Counted from the first letter of the stretch, positions 8,808 to 18,392 are shown. The stretch is 64,000 nt of DNA from JAEUMD01 sp050250815 (GCA_050250815.1 JBFWNY010000002.1:62001-126000), one strand, 5' to 3'. Notes: generated by a model not told the origin, from the letters alone. Numbers and translations are program-made.

Positions 8808-9581
8808 TCACACGGTGGCGCGATCGATCTCCAGCGCGTCGGTCAGGCGCCGCAGCGTCAACAACGTCGAACGATCGAGCCGGCTGTCGACACGTGCCGG
8901 GCGCCAGTGGAGCTGGACCGAGCGCAGCAGGAACGCCGTCGCACGGTCGAACTGGCCGGTGACGTCGGCGCCGTAGCCATAACGGAGCATGAGTAGCTGC
9001 GCCTCCGCGATGAGCTCCGACCGTGCGCCTTCGCAGAGTCCAGTGTCGTCGCCATCGATCGGTTCCGGTGCAACCCAGCGGCCGACACCGGCGTCGGCAA
9101 GCGCCCGCCAGTCGAACGCCTCGCCCGGATCGATCTTGCGTGCCGGCGCCACGTCCGAGTGCGCAAGCACGCGCGAGGCGGGAATGCGATGGCGAACGAC
9201 GATGTCGCGAGCCAGACCGATGACCGCCGCCATCTGCGCCGCTGGAAACGGCGGATAGCCTGCATCGTGGCCGGGGTTGTGAACCTCGATGCCGATGGAG
9301 CACGAGTTGATGTCAGTCTCCCCGGCCCAGTACGAAACACCAGCGTGCCAGGCGCGGGCCTGCTCGGACACCATCTGCACGATCGCGCCGTCATCGGCGA
9401 CGACATAGTGGCAGGACACCTTGGCTTCCGGCCGCGCAAGCCAGTCGATCGCCTTGGCGGCAGAACTCATGCCCGTGTAATGCAGCAGCAGAAGGTCAGG
9501 CGTGCGTCCACCTGCCCGCGCCTCGAAGTTGGGCGAGGGCACCAGCCGTCCGACCAGCGCACTGTCGGGCCGTTCGATCAC
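8808..9581 (-). CDS. amiD: N-acetylmuramoyl-L-alanine amidase (AmiD type)
   Basis: Cleaves the amide between MurNAc and L-Ala in peptidoglycan or its fragments. Residues about 25-165 form an Amidase_2 zinc domain: first His in LLLLHYTGM, the substrate-side motif IGIEVHNPGH, and the last His and acid site AHSDVAPARKIDPG. The C-terminal 70 residues look like a peptidoglycan-binding helical module. The total of 257 residues fits AmiD. No signal peptide is evident, so it may act in the cytoplasm in wall recycling, as some homologues do. The GTG start overlaps the stop of the upstream TerB-DnaJ gene (GTGA), so the two are co-translated. Confidence 0.92.
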   Translation of the reverse strand: MIERPDSALVGRLVPSPNFEARAGGRTPDLLLLHYTGMSSAAKAIDWLARPEAKVSCHYVVADDGAIVQMVSEQARAWHAGVSYWAGETDINSCSIGIEVHNPGHDAGYPPFPAAQMAAVIGLARDIVVRHRIPASRVLAHSDVAPARKIDPGEAFDWRALADAGVGRWVAPEPIDGDDTGLCEGARSELIAEAQLLMLRYGYGADVTGQFDRATAFLLRSVQLHWRPARVDSRLDRSTLLTLRRLTDALEIDRATV

Positions 9582-10318
9582 CTGCGCGGCCTCGCCCCGC
9601 CCGAGGCATCGCGCGCAATTTCTCTGCGCTCGCGCACGATGGCATCATAAGCGCCGTTGATGGTGGCAAGCTTGCGGTCGGCCATCGACTGGAATTCGCG
9701 TGGCACGCCGTGTGCGGCAAGCCTGTCGGAATGGTTGTCCTTTGCAAGCTGGCGGTAGCGCTGCTTGAGATCGGCATCGCTGATCGAGGGATCGACGCCC
9801 AGGATGTGGTAGGGATCGTTGCGATCGACGACGAAGATGCGCCGCACCTCGGCGTAGGCGCGCGGTGTCATGCCCAGAATGTCAGCCACCTCGCGCAGCA
9901 GCTTCTCTTCCGCGCTATGCAGCACGCCATCGGCGGAAGCGACGTGAAACAGGCACTCGAACACGTCGCGGCGCAGGTCCGGCTCGTCGGCTAGGACCTC
10001 CGCGATCTGACGTGCGTACGAGTCGTATCCGGCGATGTCGCGTTTGGCGAGATCGAACACACGCCGCACGGCGTCGCGCTGGTCGTCTGGAACCTTGAAC
10101 CAGCGTTCGAACGCCTCGAACTCGGCGGCCACCGCCACGCCATCGGCTTTCGATATCTTCGCCGCCAGTGCGACTACCGCTATCGTAAAGCCCGTGCGTT
10201 GCAGGGCGGGCGTGGCGCAGCGGCCGCCCTCGAGGCCGAGCGAGCGCGCCAAGCCCGACAGCGTCGAGCGTACGCCGCCGCCAAATCCAAAAATCGCTTT
10301 CAGCCGTTGGAGGACCAT
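9578..10318 (-). CDS. TerB-DnaJ co-chaperone (DjlA-like) with altered HPD motif
   Basis: A 246-residue protein with a TerB-like helical domain (about residues 35-165) and a C-terminal J-domain (DPYHILGV..., about 177-235). The J-domain tripeptide that stimulates DnaK is HSD (196-198) instead of HPD; the serine codon TCC is one base from proline CCC. The start was set at ATG 10318 (MVLQRLKAIFG), where the family homology begins; 25 further in-frame residues upstream look non-coding. It overlaps the amidase gene by four bases, an arrangement seen in other Rhizobiales. No transmembrane anchor is obvious, unlike enterobacterial DjlA. Confidence 0.85.
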   Translation of the reverse strand: MVLQRLKAIFGFGGGVRSTLSGLARSLGLEGGRCATPALQRTGFTIAVVALAAKISKADGVAVAAEFEAFERWFKVPDDQRDAVRRVFDLAKRDIAGYDSYARQIAEVLADEPDLRRDVFECLFHVASADGVLHSAEEKLLREVADILGMTPRAYAEVRRIFVVDRNDPYHILGVDPSISDADLKQRYRQLAKDNHSDRLAAHGVPREFQSMADRKLATINGAYDAIVRERREIARDASGGARPRR

Positions 10319-10606
10319 GGACGCATTCGTACCGGCTTTCGACGGAAGGTTGAAGCAAGCGCGACCACTGGGCGCGGGGGGCAATTGTAGCAACGGCGTT
10401 TTCCACGGTTGTGCGCAAATGTGGAGGAATGTTTCAGCCCGTTTGATTTGACCGCTTACGTCGCGATGGGCACACTAAAGTCGAAGGTCGGCCTCGGGGC
10501 AGGGGGAAGTACGCCTCGCCGGTCGGTCTCGACGCTGAAAATGCAAGCGCCGTCAATAAGAGCGCGGAGGGCAGTTGAAGCGTTTCGTTACTCGATGGAG
10601 GCGGGT

Positions 10607-10756
10607 ATGAGAAGCTTGATCCTGGCGATATGCGCCGCAGCGGCGCTTGCCATCTGGACATCCGGGTCACGTGCCGAAACGGCCGAGATCTCTGCGGTGA
10701 CCAGCGCCAAGAATGTTTGTGGCACAAGCTCCATTGTGTGTCGGCGCGCGTTCTGA
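10607..10756 (+). CDS. Small secreted protein, 49 residues
   Basis: A short gene with a strong ribosome site (GGAGG six bases before the ATG) and a clear signal peptide, LILAICAAAALAIW..., with likely cleavage after SRA. The mature part is only about 25 residues and contains two cysteines (NVCGTSSIVC) that could form a disulfide. Family and function are unknown. It stands alone between the divergent TerB-DnaJ gene and the convergent binding-protein gene. Confidence 0.6.
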   Translation: MRSLILAICAAAALAIWTSGSRAETAEISAVTSAKNVCGTSSIVCRRAF

Positions 10757-10888
10757 GGCCGGCTCATTTTGGCTTCGAGGTTGGGCGCACCTGCGGTGTG
10801 CCGCGATGCACGCGGCCTCGGCGCGTGTCGCTGATCCTGGCGACGCCCGCCCTTTGGTGAACGCCAGCCGGAACTGCGCCTTTGAAGG

Positions 10889-11941
10889 CTACGGCTCCGT
10901 GCCTTGAGCGCGTTCGATTCCGAGCGAGCGCAGGAAGGTTAATCCGTCCGCGCCGCCATCGATGGCCCATTCCTGTGCCATGCGCCGCGAAGCTGCGATC
11001 AAGGCGTCTTTGAGTGCCGCTTCGGGGACGGGGGTGCCGGCTGGCACCGCTTCCTCGTTCGGACGCGCCGGTGCAGCCCCGAGAAGGGCAAAGTCTTTGC
11101 CCCAGCGGGTCCGTGAAATCTCTTTTGCCCACAGCGCGCGAGTGTTCTCGCCCGCCGCGCGTGCCAGAGGGGCGATTGGGTCTTGCCAGATTTCATTTTC
11201 TGCGCTTCCGGCAAAGGTATCCGCCCGCACGATGAGAAGCGCATGTGGCCAGCCCGCGAGCGCGAGCGCTTGACCAATATCTGAGGCCGACGTTTCCGCC
11301 AACCCGGGGCGCGGCAGCGGCGACAGCGCGAGATCAGCCTTGCCGTCGGCGACAGCGCGCAATCTCGCCAACTCCGCAAGGCGGCGCGATGCGCCATCGG
11401 CTACCGCGAGGCTGCCCGGCTCGCGGGTCGGCAGAGCACCGTTCGCCTGCAATACGACGGGACGCATCGGCACGAGTGCCAGCAAGGTGAGATCGTGCTC
11501 GCGCAGGCGGCGGGCCAGCACAGGCTGCCATGCTGCCGCGAAAGCATCTGCATCAGCTATGCTTCCATTGAGGAACGGGATCTGGTCGGCGCCGAACAGG
11601 GCGCTCTGGCGCAGGAACGCGGAGGCAGGCAGCAGCGCAGCATCGATCTTGCCCGCGAGCAGGTCCTGCTTGAGGTGATGCGCTGTTCGCGCGTCGCGCT
11701 CGGGGGCAGAGGCTCCTGGAGCGGACCTCAATTTGAGCGGTCGCGGCAGCAGCGGACCGATCTGGCGGAGCAAATCTGCCGCGGCCGCGGTCGCAATGTT
11801 CTCGTCCTGCGGCAGAGCCACATGCACGTCGACCGGCCCGCTCCTATCGCCGGCCCATGCCGCCTGCAGCCAGCCGAACAGGCCAGCGGCCACGACGAGA
11901 AATGAGAGTGTTGCGACACGGCGCACAACGGGTTTCGGCAC
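10889..11941 (-). CDS. Periplasmic binding protein, TRAP DctP-like
   Basis: About 350 residues with an N-terminal signal peptide (FLVVAAGLFGWLQAAWA). The fold looks like a divergent TRAP-type solute-binding protein: an early variable lobe, a motif region LLPASAFLRQSALFGADQIPFL, and a C-terminal helix series rich in Trp and Ala as in DctP. The GTG at 11941 follows a GGAAAG site and fits the signal peptide; the frame stays open to 12046. No DctQ/DctM permease genes are next to it. It is divergent from the 5-oxoprolinase gene, so a link to oxoproline or another amino-acid derivative is possible but unproven. Confidence 0.6.
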   Translation of the reverse strand: MPKPVVRRVATLSFLVVAAGLFGWLQAAWAGDRSGPVDVHVALPQDENIATAAAADLLRQIGPLLPRPLKLRSAPGASAPERDARTAHHLKQDLLAGKIDAALLPASAFLRQSALFGADQIPFLNGSIADADAFAAAWQPVLARRLREHDLTLLALVPMRPVVLQANGALPTREPGSLAVADGASRRLAELARLRAVADGKADLALSPLPRPGLAETSASDIGQALALAGWPHALLIVRADTFAGSAENEIWQDPIAPLARAAGENTRALWAKEISRTRWGKDFALLGAAPARPNEEAVPAGTPVPEAALKDALIAASRRMAQEWAIDGGADGLTFLRSLGIERAQGTEP

Positions 11942-12075
11942 GACTGTACTTTCCAACCCCTCACAGCCACTACGCGTTGCGATTGACGGCGCGCGCCCCA
12001 GCCGATAGCCCGGAGCCTCGCACCCAGCCAAGCTACCCTTCCTCATACACCAAGACTTCGAAAGACGGCGTCACG

Positions 12076-15000
12076 ATGCCTGCAATCACCGCACCCGGCC
12101 GCTGGCAGTTCTGGATCGACAGGGGTGGCACTTTCACCGACGTCGTCGCGCAGTCGAACGATGGCCGGCGCGCCGTGCTCAAGGTTCTTTCCGAGAACCC
12201 TGCGGCCTATCCTGACGCTGCGCTGGAGGGAATTCGCCGCGTGCTGGGCATCGCAAGCGATGCGCCGATCCCAGCGGACGCCGTTGCCAGCGTCAAGATG
12301 GGCACTACCGTCGCCACCAACGCACTGCTGGAGCGAAAGGGCGGGCCGACCGCGCTCGTCATCACGCAGGGATTGGAGGATCAGCTCGAGATCGGCTATC
12401 AGGCGCGGCCCGACATCTTCGCCCGGCGCATCGTCAAGCCCTCGATGCTCTACGCGCGCGTCATCGGTGCCGACGAGCGCGTCCGCGCGGATGGAACGGT
12501 CGAGCGGCCGCTCGACGAAGCGCGGCTCGCCGCAGATCTCGCGGCGGCACGCGCCGATGGCCTGACGGCGGTCGCCATCGTGTTCATGCATGCCTTCGCG
12601 CACCCTGCTCATGAGGTTGCGGCACGTCGTATCGCGTGTGCAGCCGGCTTTGCGCAGGTCTCCGTGAGTCACGAGGTCTCGCCGCTGGTCAAGCTCGTCG
12701 GGCGCGGCGACACCACGGTCGCCGACGCCTATCTGACCCCCATCCTGAAGCGCTACGTCGATCGCGTGGCCGCGCAGATCGCACCCGCAAGGCCGGGCGA
12801 ACCCGGTCCGCGTCTGATGTTCATGGCGTCTTCGGGGGGCCTCAAATCGGCGCACGCATTCGAAGGCCGTGACGCGATTCTCTCGGGCCCGGCAGGGGGC
12901 ATCGTGGCCATGGCGGAGACGGCGCGAGCGGCCGGATTCGACCGCGTCATCGGCTTCGACATGGGCGGCACCTCGACCGACGTTTCCCATTTCGCGGGTG
13001 ACTACGAGCGCAGTTTCGAGACAGAGGTGGCGGGCGTCCGCCTGCGTGTGCCGATGCTGCGCATTCACACGGTGGCTGCCGGTGGTGGCTCGGTGATCGC
13101 CTACGACGGTACGCGCCTCAAGGTTGGCCCCGAAAGCGCCGGTTCCGATCCGGGACCAAGGTGCTACCGCCAGGGCGGTCCGCTGACCGTCACGGATGCC
13201 AACGTCATGCTGGGCAAGATTTCACCGGCGCATTTCCCCGCCGTCTTCGGGCCGCGACAGGACGAGCCGCTCGACAGGGATAGCGTGGTGACCGCATTCG
13301 AGGCGCTCGCAGCGCAGATGGGTGGTGCACTGTCGCCCGAAGATGTCGCCGAGGGTGCCGTTCGCATCGCGGTCGAGAACATGGCGAACGCGATCAAGCG
13401 AATTTCGGTTGCGCGCGGTTACGACGTGACGCGTTACACGCTCAACTGTTTCGGCGCGGCTGGCGGTCAGCACGCCTGTCTCATCGCCGACGCGCTCGGC
13501 ATGGAGACGATCCTCATCCATCCGCTCTCGGGTGTGCTGTCGGCCTACGGTATGGGGCTGGCGCCGCAGCGCGCCAGCCGGGAGCAATCGATCGAGCGCG
13601 AGCTGACGCTCGAGGCCATCGGCGACATCGAAAGGCTCGCCTGGACGCTCGGCGCGTCGTTGACGGAGCGCCTGCTCGACGAAGGCGTAGAGCGTGACGA
13701 CATCCGCCTCGTGACGCGCCTCCACCTGCGCTACCAGGGTACCGATACGACGATGCCGGTCGAGCTTGCCGAGCTGCCGCTGATGCGGGCCGACTTCGAG
13801 GCCCAGCACCAGCGCGCCTTCGGCTTCATCTCACGCGAGAAGCCGATCTCAATCGCGACTCTCGAGGTGGAGGCGACCGGCGGCGGCGCGAATGCCGATG
13901 GCATGCCGCCGGCGGCGAAGCGTGCTGCGGACCCGCAGGCGCAGGCACTTGAGCCGACGCGCATCTATGCTGGTGGCCGCTGGCAAGACGCGCCGGTGGT
14001 CGGCCGCTACGCGCTCCGTCCGGGAGCCGATGCAATCGATGGCCCCGCCCTGGTGATCGAGCCCAATCAGACCGTCGTCGTCGAGCCCGGCTGGCGCCTG
14101 GAGGTCACGACGCGAGACGATCTCGTTCTGCGGCGTCGCGTGAAACGCCGCACGGAGAACTTGAGCGAGCAGGCCGATCCAATCCTGCTCGAGGTGTTCA
14201 ACAACCTCTACATGTCGATCGCCGAGCAGATGGGCGAGGCGTTGCGCAATACCGCGCAGTCCGTCAACATCAAGGAGCGGCTAGACTTCTCCTGCGCGGT
14301 ATTCGACGCGCAGGGGCGCCTCGTCGCCAATGCGCCGCACATGCCGGTGCACTTGGGCTCCATGGACCGCTCGGTCGAGACGATCATTCGCGAACGCGGT
14401 GGTACGATGCGCCCCGGCGATGTCTACATGCTGAACGCCCCCTATAACGGCGGTACGCATCTGCCCGACATCACGGTGGTGACGCCAGTGTTCGACGAGC
14501 ATGCGGGCGAGGGCGAGCCTGCCGTCATGTTCTATGTTGCCAGCCGTGGCCATCACGAGGACATCGGCGGCCTGACGCCCGGCTCGATGACACCTAAGGC
14601 GACCCACATCGACGAAGAAGGAGTCCTCATCGACAACTTCCTGCTCGTCGGCGGGGGACGATTTCGCGAGGAGGAAACGCGCACGCTGCTGATCTCGGCG
14701 CGTCATCCCGCGCGGCGTCCCGACAAGAACATCGCCGACCTCAAGGCGCAGGTGGCTGCCAACGCCAAAGGCGTCGTCGAGCTGGCCCGCATGGTCACTC
14801 AATTCGGCTACGACGTGGTGGCGGCCTACATGCGCCACGTCCAGGACAACGCCGAGGAGAGCGTCCGCCGTCTTATCGACCGGCTGGAGGATGGCGCGTA
14901 CTCGATACGGACGGATCAGGGTGCGACCATTGCCGTGCGCATAGCGGTCGATCGCGCGCAGCGCCGCGCGCGTATCGACTTCACCGGCACGAGTTCTGTT

Positions 15001-15735
15001 GCGGCCGACAACTTCAACGCGCCCGAGCCCGTCACGCGTGCCGCGGTGCTCTATGCCTTCCGCGTCATGGTGGACGAGCCGATCCCGATGAACGCAGGCT
15101 GCCTGAAGCCGCTCGACATCGTCATCCCCGACGGCTCCATGTTGAAGCCCACCCACCCCGCCGCGGTCGTTGCCGGCAACGTCGAGACAAGCCAGGTCGT
15201 CACCAATGCGCTGCTTGCGGCCCTCGGCGGTCTCGCTCCGGCGCAGGGCACCATGAACAATCTCACGTTCGGCAACGCGCGCGTTCAGTACTACGAGACG
15301 CTGTGCTCGGGTGCTCCGGCGGGCTACGAGAAGGACGGCACCGCGTTCTCGGGCGCCGCGGCGGTGCACGTGCACATGACCAACACACGGCTCACCGATC
15401 CGGAGATCCTGGAACTGCGCTATCCCGTTCTGCTTGAGGAATTCTCGATCCGTCGCGGCTCGGGTGGCAAGGGAAGGTACGCAAGCGGCGACGGCACGCG
15501 CCGCGTCATCCGTTTTCTGGAGCCGATGAGCTGCGCCATCCTGTCGGGGTTTCGCAGCGTGTCGCCGCCCGGTCTCGACGGCGGCGAGCCCGGTCAGTGC
15601 GGCTTGAATGCCGTGCGGCGACACAGCGGGATTGTCGAGACACTGCCTGCATGCGCCGAGACGATGCTGTCGGCCGGAGATGCGATCATTATCGAGACGC
15701 CGACCGGCGGCGGCCTTGGTAGCGCCTCGTCGTAA
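12076..15735 (+). CDS. oplAH: 5-oxoprolinase / hydantoinase A-B fusion
   Basis: ATP-dependent opening of 5-oxo-L-proline to glutamate (or a related hydantoinase reaction). At 1219 residues it has the single-chain layout of eukaryotic-type OPLAH. The HyuA half begins with FWIDRGGTFTDVV and contains GFDMGGTSTDVSHFAG and AAGGGSV. The HyuB half starts near residue 700 (DPILLEVFNNLYMSIAEQMG) with NAPYNGGTHLPD and ASRGHHEDIGG. The start at 12076 puts the ATPase motif 15 residues in. An upstream extension of the frame to 11857 overlaps the divergent gene and is unlikely. Substrate choice between oxoproline and hydantoin is inferred from the fusion. Confidence 0.93.
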   Translation: MPAITAPGRWQFWIDRGGTFTDVVAQSNDGRRAVLKVLSENPAAYPDAALEGIRRVLGIASDAPIPADAVASVKMGTTVATNALLERKGGPTALVITQGLEDQLEIGYQARPDIFARRIVKPSMLYARVIGADERVRADGTVERPLDEARLAADLAAARADGLTAVAIVFMHAFAHPAHEVAARRIACAAGFAQVSVSHEVSPLVKLVGRGDTTVADAYLTPILKRYVDRVAAQIAPARPGEPGPRLMFMASSGGLKSAHAFEGRDAILSGPAGGIVAMAETARAAGFDRVIGFDMGGTSTDVSHFAGDYERSFETEVAGVRLRVPMLRIHTVAAGGGSVIAYDGTRLKVGPESAGSDPGPRCYRQGGPLTVTDANVMLGKISPAHFPAVFGPRQDEPLDRDSVVTAFEALAAQMGGALSPEDVAEGAVRIAVENMANAIKRISVARGYDVTRYTLNCFGAAGGQHACLIADALGMETILIHPLSGVLSAYGMGLAPQRASREQSIERELTLEAIGDIERLAWTLGASLTERLLDEGVERDDIRLVTRLHLRYQGTDTTMPVELAELPLMRADFEAQHQRAFGFISREKPISIATLEVEATGGGANADGMPPAAKRAADPQAQALEPTRIYAGGRWQDAPVVGRYALRPGADAIDGPALVIEPNQTVVVEPGWRLEVTTRDDLVLRRRVKRRTENLSEQADPILLEVFNNLYMSIAEQMGEALRNTAQSVNIKERLDFSCAVFDAQGRLVANAPHMPVHLGSMDRSVETIIRERGGTMRPGDVYMLNAPYNGGTHLPDITVVTPVFDEHAGEGEPAVMFYVASRGHHEDIGGLTPGSMTPKATHIDEEGVLIDNFLLVGGGRFREEETRTLLISARHPARRPDKNIADLKAQVAANAKGVVELARMVTQFGYDVVAAYMRHVQDNAEESVRRLIDRLEDGAYSIRTDQGATIAVRIAVDRAQRRARIDFTGTSSVAADNFNAPEPVTRAAVLYAFRVMVDEPIPMNAGCLKPLDIVIPDGSMLKPTHPAAVVAGNVETSQVVTNALLAALGGLAPAQGTMNNLTFGNARVQYYETLCSGAPAGYEKDGTAFSGAAAVHVHMTNTRLTDPEILELRYPVLLEEFSIRRGSGGKGRYASGDGTRRVIRFLEPMSCAILSGFRSVSPPGLDGGEPGQCGLNAVRRHSGIVETLPACAETMLSAGDAIIIETPTGGGLGSASS

Positions 15736-15772
15736 CCGGCCGCCGCGCGCAATGATTTCAGCGGTCAGCGCG

Positions 15773-16132
15773 TCACGGAGCGATCAACTCCTCGATCAAT
15801 CCGATATCGACAAAAATCGAGCCGGTGAGCCCTTCGGGCGCCCCCAGTACGACGTCGAGCTTGGTCGCAGGAGGCAGAAGCTCCTGGATCGCGAGAGGGA
15901 AGTGCATCGAACTCTTCATGCCGAGCGGAAACAGGCGCATGGTGCTTCCGTCCCGCAGCAAGGTGAGGTTCACCACGTCATCGCTGGAGTTGCCGGCGCG
16001 GAAATAGACGACCTTGGAGCGTGATTGAGCTGGCACCTCGTACCTGAGGGACTGAATGGGAATCGGGTTGTCGATCCCAATTCCTTTGAAATTGAAGGTG
16101 CCTTGCATAAATCGCGGGATTGTCTGCGTCAT
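15773..16132 (-). CDS. Hypothetical protein of the ANTAR/GAF operon, 119 residues
   Basis: A small soluble protein with no recognised domain. It is rich in beta-branched residues and short hydrophobic stretches (KVVYFRAGNSS, DVVNLTLLRDG), which suggests a compact beta fold. It has no signal peptide. It is the last gene of a minus-strand series: ANTAR regulator, GAF protein, then this after 82 bases. It is convergent with the 5-oxoprolinase gene. Its conserved position would make it an effector or partner of the GAF sensor, but nothing in the sequence shows what it does. Confidence 0.65.
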   Translation of the reverse strand: MTQTIPRFMQGTFNFKGIGIDNPIPIQSLRYEVPAQSRSKVVYFRAGNSSDDVVNLTLLRDGSTMRLFPLGMKSSMHFPLAIQELLPPATKLDVVLGAPEGLTGSIFVDIGLIEELIAP

Positions 16133-16214
16133 GTCGGCCTCTGCTATCTGCTCCGCTCCATCATCGCGACGAATGCACTGTCGGCCCTCCGCTCAGACTG
16201 AAGCTCCGGTTCCC

Positions 16215-17162
16215 TCAGTTGTACCAGGTCACAACCGAAGTCATCTGGCTGCCGGAGTATATCGGAAGTGCCACCATGCGCGACAGATTGGCCGTCGCGC
16301 ACGACTCCGCAACGGGCGAGACCTCCTTTTCGAGATCGTCGGCAAGCAGCGGGATCCCCTGCTGCAGCATGCGGCCGAGCGCGGTATCGTCGGCCCGAAT
16401 CTTCAAGCCGCTATAGGCCGCATTGAGGTCGCTTCCGCTTTCGCAAAGGCCGGACTGAAACGCCAGCGCGCTGCCATCCTCGACGACCTGCCAGATCTCG
16501 AACCTGTCAGCGATCGGCGTTCCCAACGCCGACAGGAACGCCAAGACCCACATGCCCGGAAGCTTGCTTTGGACCGGCAGCCCGAGGCCGCGGGTGATTC
16601 CCGCCTGCTCGGCGCTGTCTCGGCGAATGAAACGCTTGGTCCGTCCGAGGTCGTCCATGATGACGGGCGCATTGCTTTGCCAGGTCATGCCGGGCAGTCC
16701 GAAGCCGCTTCTGAAGCTGATGTGCCTTGCCTGGAACTCGAACCTGCTGGCTGTTCCGAAGTAGCCGTCGAAAAGCTTCAGATCGACAAAACCAAGCGGC
16801 GCATGCCAGATTTCGATGGCGCCGACGTGCTCCGTGTCGTCGCCGCAAAAGAGGACGAGAACAGCAATGGTCTTCGTATCCTTGATGACGGGTATGGCCA
16901 CGCCGCACGTCAGGCCGGCCTCTGCCGCCGCTTCCTCTCGCACGAAGGCTGGGCGCTTCAAGCTGTGGTAGACGATCGGGTGGCCCGCTTCCCAGGCCTT
17001 GCCCGGCAAGCCTTCTCCGAGCGCGAAGCTTGTCTGCTTGGAGGTGTCTGCAAATGAAGTCAGCGGGCCGTACTGGCCGCACGCCAACGTCAGTTGCTTT
17101 TCATCCGGTGATGGCACCCAGACTTCTGCGACTCGAACAAACGGCACCTTTGGACCGGTCAC
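16215..17162 (-). CDS. Repeated-GAF sensor protein
   Basis: 315 residues with no signal peptide or membrane segment. Two clear GAF-like modules are visible, each with the G-x-GLPG loop: FALGEGLPGKAWEAG (about residues 40-55) and FRSGFGLPGMTWQS (about 150-165). A third, shorter one lies at the C-terminus (LLADDLEKEV... LPIYSGSQ). No kinase, cyclase or other output domain is present, so it probably binds a ligand and acts on a partner. The GTG start has a perfect AGGAGG eight bases upstream and overlaps the stop of the ANTAR gene (GTGA), which implies co-translation and a functional pair, comparable in principle to AmiC-AmiR. Confidence 0.8.
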   Translation of the reverse strand: MTGPKVPFVRVAEVWVPSPDEKQLTLACGQYGPLTSFADTSKQTSFALGEGLPGKAWEAGHPIVYHSLKRPAFVREEAAAEAGLTCGVAIPVIKDTKTIAVLVLFCGDDTEHVGAIEIWHAPLGFVDLKLFDGYFGTASRFEFQARHISFRSGFGLPGMTWQSNAPVIMDDLGRTKRFIRRDSAEQAGITRGLGLPVQSKLPGMWVLAFLSALGTPIADRFEIWQVVEDGSALAFQSGLCESGSDLNAAYSGLKIRADDTALGRMLQQGIPLLADDLEKEVSPVAESCATANLSRMVALPIYSGSQMTSVVTWYN

Positions 17163-17737
17163 AGCGGCATCCTCCTGATCAACTCGGAACGCAAGACGCG
17201 TTCCGCCATTTCTGAAATCCGAATGCGGCGCTCCATCGCGCGTGTTCTCAGTTCCGAGTAGGCAGCCTGCTCGCTGCAATTGCACGCGACCATGAGCGCG
17301 TAGCAGGCTCTGGATACCTTGTTGCGCTCGCAAACTATTCGATCGGTCTTGGCGGGTGCCCGCCAGATGCTTTGCAGGATTCTGATCGAACGGGCGAACA
17401 CGGCATCAAACTGCAGATCGATGCTGCTGTTGATGCATACGACGTTGCGGCCGTGATGGGCAGCATTGACGATTGCTGCGGCGTCGATGCTCTCGAGCTG
17501 CTGCACGTCTTCCAGGTGCGGATCGTTGAGGGCTGCCGCAGAGCTATCCTGCGTCTCGTCGATGGTGAGACAGCACAGGGCGTGGGGTTGGAATTTTGCG
17601 ATGCGTTGGGCGCCGCGCCGCACATCGCCGAAGCTGCATCGCGAGATGCCATCCCAGTTGAAGGACACGAAATCGAGCAGCAGGCAGAATTGATGCCGAG
17701 CCGGGACGTGAGAGAGATGCAAGTTCCTGACAAGCAC
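17159..17737 (-). CDS. ANTAR-domain regulator with degenerate receiver
   Basis: About 192 residues. The C-terminus (about 140-190) matches the ANTAR RNA-binding domain, with ALMVACNCSEQAAYSELRTRAM as the hallmark, followed by an acidic helix. ANTAR proteins are antiterminators that bind paired hairpins in leader RNAs. The N-terminal 125 residues resemble an AmiR/NasT-type pseudo-receiver: the aspartate-phosphorylation pattern is not recognisable. Start choice: the GTG at 17737 has GGAG eight bases upstream; an in-frame TTG at 17755 has no ribosome site. It overlaps the GAF gene by four bases and is preceded by a repeated hairpin sequence that could be its target. Confidence 0.82.
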   Translation of the reverse strand: MLVRNLHLSHVPARHQFCLLLDFVSFNWDGISRCSFGDVRRGAQRIAKFQPHALCCLTIDETQDSSAAALNDPHLEDVQQLESIDAAAIVNAAHHGRNVVCINSSIDLQFDAVFARSIRILQSIWRAPAKTDRIVCERNKVSRACYALMVACNCSEQAAYSELRTRAMERRIRISEMAERVLRSELIRRMPL

Positions 17738-17760
17738 GCGTGCGCTCCGGACCAAGTTGT

Positions 17761-17797
17761 CTGCGGCAGTGCAGCTACCGCAGCGCAGCTATCGCAG
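17761..17797 (-). repeat. Tandem repeat and hairpin before the ANTAR gene
   Basis: On the minus strand CTGCGATAGCTGCG is followed directly by the near copy CTGCGGTAGCTGCA and then CTGCCGCAG. The second copy and the last block fold into a 9-bp stem (one G-U pair) with a 5-base loop (17761-17783). It sits just upstream of the ANTAR start, where a leader RNA element would be expected. Confidence 0.6.
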
Positions 17798-17945
17798 TGC
17801 ACACCCGCTTGATGGTATCGTCAAGTGGTATCGGGCTGCCCGTGGTCGGGGAGCGACTAATTGAGGGAGCAGCGAAACGGAGGTCGTGGCTGCTGTCGAT
17901 CGCTCCGCGTGCGGGGCCGCGCAGTCGTTTGCCACGCCCGGCCTC

Positions 17946-17975
17946 TTGACCTTGCTCCACTGATTGCCCTTATTC
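17946..17975 (+). promoter_or_regulatory. Predicted rnpB promoter
   Basis: TTGACC at 17946 and a weak TATTC-containing -10 region around 17968-17975, correctly placed for transcription to start at the 5' end of RNase P RNA near 17980. Confidence 0.5.
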
Positions 17976-17979
17976 GCCC

Positions 17980-18392
<413 letters not shown>

